Below, piece after piece: positions 59,319 through 64,000 of a stretch of 64,000 nt of DNA. Each line of letters starts with the position of its first letter. Position 1 is the first letter of the stretch. This DNA comes from Microseira sp041929235. Lineage in GTDB: Bacteria; Cyanobacteriota; Cyanobacteriia; Cyanobacteriales; Aerosakkonemataceae. The position numbers and the translations under genes were made by a program. The stretch spans positions 28,598 through 92,597 of the forward strand of contig NZ_JBHFNP010000067.1 in NCBI RefSeq assembly GCF_041929235.1, written 5' to 3'. Under the pieces are notes generated by a model. The model worked only from the letters and a program-made list of their open reading frames with translations, was not told the DNA's origin and did not search any database.

Positions 59319-60853
59319 TGCGTCAGTTAATTCAACTCTTTGGACAACTTCTTGCACCAACTTTCCAGGGATTTTATCAAGCATTGGATAACCCTCAATT
59401 AACCCAAGAATTTGTCTGGCGCGATATTTGCGATCGCCTGATTCAAAGCGAGTATGGCAAATCCTTGGGAATTCAGTCTGTAGCAGATTGGCAGCGCGTC
59501 CCAATCGTTGATTATGACAAGCTTCAACCTTGGATTTTAGGAGAACAAAATTCTAAACGTAAGCGAATTCCACTTACACCAGAACCCATTTTGTTTTATG
59601 AAAAAACCTCTGGGAGTAGCGGTGCAGTTAAATGGATTCCTTACACGCGATCGCTGCGAAAATCGTTCAATCAAATGTTTTGTGTCTGGGCGCACGACTT
59701 AATTAAAAATGGCCCTAAATTCTCAACTGGTAAACTCTATGCCTGCATTTCGCCACAGTTAAACTTACCAGACTCTGACCCAGAAAATTCTCTTTCTTTG
59801 CAAGATGACTTGGATTACTTAGATAATTGGTTGCGCTGGTTACTGCGACCTTGGTTGGTGATACCAAAGAAACTCGATCGCCTGCACGATCCCGAGGGCT
59901 TTAAACATCAGCTTTCTCTAGCATTATTGCAGGCAGAACAACTCGAAATCATTTCTATTTGGAGTCCCAGCTTTCTCCAAATTCATTTAAACTACATTCA
60001 GGATAATCAGGAATTATTGCGAAAAGAATTACAGGGAAAAATCTCAGATGAACGCCGGCAACTGCTGACTGAACATCAGATTCCTTGGAGGCAACTTTGG
60101 TCTAATTTAAAGCTAATTTCCTGTTGGGATGCTGCCAATGCAGCAGATGGGGCTAAAGGGTTGCGATCGCAATTTCCCGATGTATTAGTTCAGGGTAAAG
60201 GTTTGCTAGCAACGGAAGCCCCAATGACGATTCCGTTGCTAGAAGCTAACGGGTATGTTCCAGTGCTGGATGAAGTCTTTTTCGAGTTTGAAGACGATCG
60301 GGGTTCCTTGCACGAGTTACACGAACTCAGTATCGGGCAGGACTATACTATAATTTTGTCGCAAAAGGGAGGGTTGTATCGGTATCGAATTGGCGATCGC
60401 GTCCGGGTGACAGGTATGTATCGCCACACTCCTTGTTTAGAGTTTTTAGGACGACATGAAGCCATCAGCGATCTAGTGGGTGAAAAGCTACAAGAAAGCT
60501 TTGTGCGACATATTTTAGAGCTATTAAACCTTGATGAAACCTGTTTTAAAACTTTAGTTCCAGTTGCTAATCCGCCTCACTATATTCTGTTACTCGATCG
60601 GGCTAAAGAAACCTCAGATATCCTTGCTAAACATCTAGATCTTGCTTTGTCAGAATCAATTCAGTACCAGCGGGCGCGATCCCTCGATCAACTTGCACCT
60701 CCAGAAGTGTTTATTTCCCCTAAAATTCCTGAATTATTAGCTTTGTACCGCGTGCGATCGGGTAGTATTTGGGGTGGTATTAAGCATCCCATTCTCGCAA
60801 CATCGCCTATTAACAATTTACTTTTTGATCAACTTAAATTTCAGCTTCAGTAA
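59318..60853 (+). CDS. GH3-family acyl-adenylating amide synthetase (cluster gene 12)
   Basis: A 511-residue member of the GH3 (auxin-responsive promoter) family, ANL-type enzymes that adenylate a carboxylic acid and couple it to an amine, usually an amino acid. Nucleotide motifs are EKTSGSSGAVKWIPYT at about 90-105, then GLLATEAPMTIPL and GLYRYRIGDRVRVTGMYR, followed by FLGRHEAISDLVGEKL. The C-terminal domain is present. In this operon it is the only clear bond-forming ligase and so probably makes the amide of the final product. It ends the cluster; an imperfect CCGG palindrome follows. Confidence 0.92.
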   Translation: MRQLIQLFGQLLAPTFQGFYQALDNPQLTQEFVWRDICDRLIQSEYGKSLGIQSVADWQRVPIVDYDKLQPWILGEQNSKRKRIPLTPEPILFYEKTSGSSGAVKWIPYTRSLRKSFNQMFCVWAHDLIKNGPKFSTGKLYACISPQLNLPDSDPENSLSLQDDLDYLDNWLRWLLRPWLVIPKKLDRLHDPEGFKHQLSLALLQAEQLEIISIWSPSFLQIHLNYIQDNQELLRKELQGKISDERRQLLTEHQIPWRQLWSNLKLISCWDAANAADGAKGLRSQFPDVLVQGKGLLATEAPMTIPLLEANGYVPVLDEVFFEFEDDRGSLHELHELSIGQDYTIILSQKGGLYRYRIGDRVRVTGMYRHTPCLEFLGRHEAISDLVGEKLQESFVRHILELLNLDETCFKTLVPVANPPHYILLLDRAKETSDILAKHLDLALSESIQYQRARSLDQLAPPEVFISPKIPELLALYRVRSGSIWGGIKHPILATSPINNLLFDQLKFQLQ

Positions 60854-60878
60854 AATAGTTGAATCGTAAATTTTGCAT

Positions 60879-60940
60879 AGAAACCCGGTTTCTAGGCGTA
60901 AATCCTGAAGAAACCAGGTTTTTGGACAAAACCTGGCTTC
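60879..60940. repeat. CCGG palindrome and related hairpin after the cluster
   Basis: AGAAACCCGGTTTCT at 60879-60893 and a degenerate GAAACCAGGTTTTT/AAAACCTGGCTTC hairpin at about 60909-60940 lie between the GH3 gene and the convergent YbjQ gene. Either could end the operon transcript. Confidence 0.75.
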
Positions 60941-60958
60941 CGCTTGATTAGACGTTGT

Positions 60959-61285
60959 TTAGCGTACTCTGACAGCAGTACCAATTGCAGTGATTAGCAA
61001 TAAGCAACCGTTTTGATCGACATTGATCGTGCCGGTATCAACTTCAACACCAACAACGGCATTAGCACCGAGACGTTGGGCGCGTCGTTCCAGTTCGGCG
61101 ATCGCTTCCCGCTGACCTTTCTGGAAAACTTCCTCGTAGCTGCCGGTACGCCCGCCTATAACATCTCGGATACCTGCAAAGAAATCCCGAAACACGTTGG
61201 TGCCATAGACGACCTCAGCGGTCACCAGACCCAAGTAGGATTGAATTTCCGAGCCTTGAATCACATCAGTTGTGGTTACAATCAT
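60959..61285 (-). CDS. YbjQ/DUF74 family protein
   Basis: A 108-residue YbjQ-type protein, annotated as heavy-metal-binding-domain in some databases but without proven function; members form pentamers. From ATG 61285 (MIVTTTDVIQGSEIQSYLGL), with AGAGGA as ribosome site. Features are VTAEVVYGTNVFRDFFAGIR, EVFQKGQREAIAELERRAQR and the LGANAVVGVEVDTGTI strand. The frame opens nine codons further upstream with a GTG, which I reject. Convergent with the biosynthetic operon. Confidence 0.9.
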   Translation of the reverse strand: MIVTTTDVIQGSEIQSYLGLVTAEVVYGTNVFRDFFAGIRDVIGGRTGSYEEVFQKGQREAIAELERRAQRLGANAVVGVEVDTGTINVDQNGCLLLITAIGTAVRVR

Positions 61286-61422
61286 TACAATTCCTCTAAC
61301 CTGTTTAAGCACCGATTAAACTTTGTTGGCAACAACCAGTTCCCAAATTGAGCAATCCCTGATTAAATATCCAAGGCATAGCAACAATCTAGGAATGGCT
61401 CCAAACACAAGGGATATAGACC

Positions 61423-62616
61423 ATGCAAAAGCGGCTCTTGTTCGCAGTCAGTTGGCTGTTATTGGCAGGGGTGGCATTAAGTTGTCCGCAACTTGCCCTG
61501 GCAAATCAACCGTTTGTAAATAGTGATAGCATCGCGGAACCCGAAGAACCCGAAGAACCCGAAGAATTTTTGCAACCACAGCGTCGGTTACTTAACCCGA
61601 CTCCCCAACAACCTACCTCCGAACTCGATCGCTTATTGCAGCAAGGGCGTCAGCTGGCAGAAGCTGGTAACTTCGCCCCAGCTTTAGCGGTATATCAACA
61701 GGCTGCTAACTTAGAGCGTAACAATGCCCGCATCTTTTCCGCTATAGGATTTATACAAGCGCGTCAGGGCAAATTCCAGGAAGCTGTCAACGCATATCGA
61801 CAAGCGATCGCCCTCGAACCCAACAACCATCTGTTTCACTATGCCTTGGGATACAGTCTTGCTAACTTAGGCGACAATGTCGCGGCGGCAAATGCCTATC
61901 GGCGTGCTTCAGAACTCAACAGGGGCAACACTCAAGCTTTTTTGGGACTGGGCGCGGTATTATTCCGCCAGAAAGATTATCAAGGCGCTTTGAGAGTCTA
62001 CGAACGCGCCATTAGGCTTCAGCCTAGAAGTGTTGAAATCCGCCAGTCCATCGTTGCCGCATTGATGCAACTCAAGCGGTATGATGACGCCATCGAAGTG
62101 TTAGAACGAGCGGTCAGCATCGATCCTGATAACAGCCGCTTACGGTTACAACTGGCTTATGCCTTAATCGCAAAAGGCAACCAACGTGGAGCATTATCCG
62201 CTTTAGAACGCGCTGCTAGACTCGAACCGCGCAACGCTGACATTCAATTGCAAATGGGCAAGATTCTGCGCCAGCAGAATAATTTGCCCAGAGCCTTAGC
62301 CGCTTATCAGCGAGCGGTAGAATTAGATGATAAATTAATTGAAGCACAGGCAGGGATTGGTGAAGTTTTGCTGCTTCAGCAAAATTTTTCCCAAGCCGTA
62401 AGTGCCTATCGTCGCCTGATTGAAATTGCTCCCCGCGAAGCAGCCGCGCACTATAATTTGGCAGTCGCTTTGGCGAAAGCCGGATTTACCGGCGAAGCAA
62501 TCGCATCGTTTAAAAAAGCCCGCGATTTATTTCAAAGTCAAGGCCAAAACGAGGGAGTTAAACAAGCCGAAAACGCCCTGCGCCAACTGCAACAAGGAAG
62601 CTCAGTTGGGAGTTAA
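61423..62616 (+). CDS. Exported TPR-repeat protein
   Basis: A 397-residue protein with a signal peptide (residues about 1-28, LLLAGVALSCPQLALANQ). A low-complexity acidic EPEE triplet run at about 40-50 follows, then about nine tetratricopeptide repeats at about 66-385 (ALAVYQQAANLERNNARIFS, EAVNAYRQAIALEPNN, ALRVYERAIRLQPRS and so on). It should sit in the periplasm or on the outer membrane as a scaffold. No enzymatic domain is present. It ends 26 bases before the convergent purU gene. Confidence 0.92.
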   Translation: MQKRLLFAVSWLLLAGVALSCPQLALANQPFVNSDSIAEPEEPEEPEEFLQPQRRLLNPTPQQPTSELDRLLQQGRQLAEAGNFAPALAVYQQAANLERNNARIFSAIGFIQARQGKFQEAVNAYRQAIALEPNNHLFHYALGYSLANLGDNVAAANAYRRASELNRGNTQAFLGLGAVLFRQKDYQGALRVYERAIRLQPRSVEIRQSIVAALMQLKRYDDAIEVLERAVSIDPDNSRLRLQLAYALIAKGNQRGALSALERAARLEPRNADIQLQMGKILRQQNNLPRALAAYQRAVELDDKLIEAQAGIGEVLLLQQNFSQAVSAYRRLIEIAPREAAAHYNLAVALAKAGFTGEAIASFKKARDLFQSQGQNEGVKQAENALRQLQQGSSVGS

Positions 62617-62641
62617 AAGCGATTCGCTTTTGGCAACAAGT

Positions 62642-63496
62642 TCACTCAAACACCACCGTGCGATCGCCGTAAACCAAGACTCGATTTTGCAAATGCGATC
62701 GCACGGCTCTTGATAGCACCACTCGCTCTAAATCTTTGCCTTTGCGAATCAAATCTGCCACTTCATCTCGATGGCTCACCCGCACTACTTCTTGCTCAAT
62801 AATCGGCCCTTGGTCTAAGTTGGCAGTTACATAGTGAGCCGTTGCCCCAATAATTTTAACTCCCCGTTTATACGCTTGTTGGTAAGGATTTGCCCCCACA
62901 AACGCAGGTAGAAATGAATGGTGAATGTTGATCGCATTGGGAAATTGCTCGATAAAACTAGGGCTAAGAATCTGCATATACTTAGCCAGAACAACCAGAT
63001 CGATGTTATAATGTCGTAGCAGTTCTAACTGTTTGGCTTCCTGCTCAAGTTTGTTCTCTTTTGTAATCGGAATGTGGTGATAGTCGATGCCGAATTGTTC
63101 TGCGATCTCGCGTAAATCGGCATGATTGCTAATAATCAAATTAATTTCAGCCGGTAGCTCGCCCGCTCGCTGTCTCCAGATCAAATCTAACAAACAATGT
63201 TCCTGACGACTTACCCAAATAGCAATTCGGCGCACGGTGTCAGAAAAATGAAGTTGCCAGTTTGCTTGCAAGGGTTGGGCAATAGCATTGAAAGCAGGAC
63301 CGATCAATTCACGGGACAGACCAAACCCGTCTAACTGCCATTCCAGGCGCGTCAGAAACAGTCCGGCAGCAAAATCGGTATGCTGATCGGCATGAACGAT
63401 GTTGCCCCCATAGGCATAGATGAAATTGGCAAATTTTGCTACCAATCCTCGTTGGTCTGGGCAAGAAATGAGTAGGGTTGCTGTAGGAGAATTCAT
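62642..63496 (-). CDS. purU: Formyltetrahydrofolate deformylase
   Basis: PurU hydrolyses 10-formyl-tetrahydrofolate to formate and tetrahydrofolate, balancing one-carbon pools and feeding PurT. From ATG 63496 (MNSPTATLLISCPDQRGLVA), with GGAG upstream, it has 284 residues. An N-terminal ACT domain (about 1-80) is followed by a formyl-transferase fold with catalytic residues in AINIHHSFLPAFVGANPYQ and ANLDQGPIIEQEVVRVSHRD. Full length. The frame also opens at GTG 63502. Its start abuts the TnpB remnant. Confidence 0.95.
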   Translation of the reverse strand: MNSPTATLLISCPDQRGLVAKFANFIYAYGGNIVHADQHTDFAAGLFLTRLEWQLDGFGLSRELIGPAFNAIAQPLQANWQLHFSDTVRRIAIWVSRQEHCLLDLIWRQRAGELPAEINLIISNHADLREIAEQFGIDYHHIPITKENKLEQEAKQLELLRHYNIDLVVLAKYMQILSPSFIEQFPNAINIHHSFLPAFVGANPYQQAYKRGVKIIGATAHYVTANLDQGPIIEQEVVRVSHRDEVADLIRKGKDLERVVLSRAVRSHLQNRVLVYGDRTVVFE

Positions 63497-63864
63497 AAGC
63501 ACTCCGGCAGATATAACGTCTCATTAAATCCGAAAATCGCTCCCCATAATTGATTATCCTTAAATTGGGGAAACAGCAAAAACTTAAATTGCCCGTTATT
63601 CTTGAATCTGGGAAACCCAAACCCCCTTTCCTGAAAGTATTCCCATCCCCGATACAATTGCTTAATTCCTTGCTGAATAACTTGAGAAGGAACCTCACCT
63701 ATTTTTGCAAATTCCTTCTTGGCTTTGGGCCAGTTGTTAAGCTGATTGATTTCCTTGGGAAACTTGGCTTTTGCTGGAATGATGTACTCTTTCTCCAAAG
63801 AGCATCTATCTATCAAGCACTTGCGACTATCGCACCAATCTTTTATCTCCCGCAGTGCGTAGTT
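63493..63864 (-). pseudogene. TnpB (IS200/IS605 OrfB) remnant, interrupted by group II intron
   Basis: The frame YALREIKDWCDSRKCLIDRC, SLEKEYIIPAKAKFPKEINQ, then EVPSQVIQQGIKQLYRGWEY and FGFPRFKNNGQFKFLLFPQF is the N-terminal part of a TnpB/OrfB-type transposase-nuclease (about residues 20-140 of about 400). The conserved RuvC-like and zinc parts are missing: the frame runs out at 63493 against purU. Its upstream end is joined at about 63862 to group II intron sequence, so the intron sits within this gene (between the Asn and Tyr codons or nearby). Confidence 0.78.
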
Positions 63865-64000
63865 GCCGGGTAGGAGAGACTGCGTCGCCGCATCTCTCCC
63901 CCCTAAGAACCGGACTTGACACTTTCGCATCATCCGGCTCAAGCCTCCAGCTTCTCAGAACGTTTGCCTGTGTGTGCCTGTTTGTGACAGACCTTATGGA
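63862..64000 (-). ncRNA. Group II intron, 3' end (domains V and VI), runs off window
   Basis: On the minus strand GAGCCGGATGATGCGAAAGT then GTCAAGTCCGGTTC (63940 to 63907) has the 34-nt domain V form: AGC triad, GAAA tetraloop, GAGCCGGA/TCCGGTTC stem. It is followed by a domain VI-like hairpin GGAGAGATGCG/CGCAGTCTCTCC with a CTACCC branch-point-like tail, ending about 63862-63868. The intron body and any intron-encoded reverse transcriptase would lie right of the window. It is inserted in the tnpB remnant. Confidence 0.85.

Noticed and set aside
49454..60853. Known saxitoxin-type cluster, suggested by several Rieske oxygenases and a ferredoxin
   Set aside because: No SxtA-like polyketide starter, amidinotransferase or carbamoyltransferase is present, and the other families do not match.

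Overview
This is a 64 kb stretch of a cyanobacterial chromosome, most likely from a filamentous Oscillatoriales-type genome. The evidence is the many GCGATCGC (HIP1) sites, an SLH-domain iron-uptake porin, a thylakoid thioredoxin-like factor, pentapeptide-repeat, DUF6335 and Uma2 genes, and very dense intergenic palindromes. The species cannot be named from this. I saw no rRNA, tRNA or CRISPR array.

Layout. 1-2.4 kb: a cut HAD phosphatase, a DUF2459 protein and a manganese catalase. 2.8-10.1 kb: a stress-type block (methyltransferase, haem-oxygenase-like diiron protein, cupin, zinc alcohol dehydrogenase, phosphoribosyltransferase, DJ-1/ferritin-like fusion, DUF2267, DUF6335). 10.2-18.4 kb: murD, a large hybrid histidine kinase and glyS, separated by tandem palindromes. 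18.7-26.2 kb: pentapeptide protein, SLH porin, a permuted papain-fold protein, an ABC-2 exporter pair beside a decayed second copy of itself, and a thylakoid thioredoxin-like protein. 26.7-29.2 kb: an unusual fusion of a cyclic-nucleotide-binding domain, a degenerate sigma54-type AAA domain and a membrane polyferredoxin. 29.6-39.3 kb: rtcB, an operon of two DUF488 genes plus a probable dual-OB gene, a serine protease, and metH. 39.4-42.3 kb: a toxin-antitoxin array (DUF433 with a truncated DUF5615, a tandemly duplicated coiled-coil/DUF6516 pair, and a Panacea/RelE-like pair). 42.3-47.3 kb: Uma2, PEBP, a membrane protein, an NTF2-like protein and a processive GT2. 47.4-49.3 kb: a PARIS-like AAA ATPase plus DUF4435 pair with the ATPase frameshifted. 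49.5-60.9 kb: a tight twelve-gene operon that is probably a biosynthetic cluster. 61-64 kb: YbjQ, a TPR protein, purU, and a TnpB remnant interrupted by a group II intron that runs off the right edge.

The best candidate for an undescribed system is the 49.5-60.9 kb operon. It holds a D-aminoacylase-like amidohydrolase, an Mpo1-like protein, three Rieske oxygenases, a GNAT-like protein, two diiron proteins (one AurF-like), a 2Fe-2S ferredoxin, a fatty-acid-hydroxylase-type membrane enzyme, a hexapeptide-repeat protein and a GH3-type acyl-adenylating amide synthetase. It has no NRPS or PKS. Other strong leads are the regulator/polyferredoxin fusion, the PARIS-like pair, the duplicated TA module whose divergence is concentrated at the antitoxin/toxin junction, and several places where intergenic repeats have become coding sequence (histidine kinase, MetH, MurD, pentapeptide protein).
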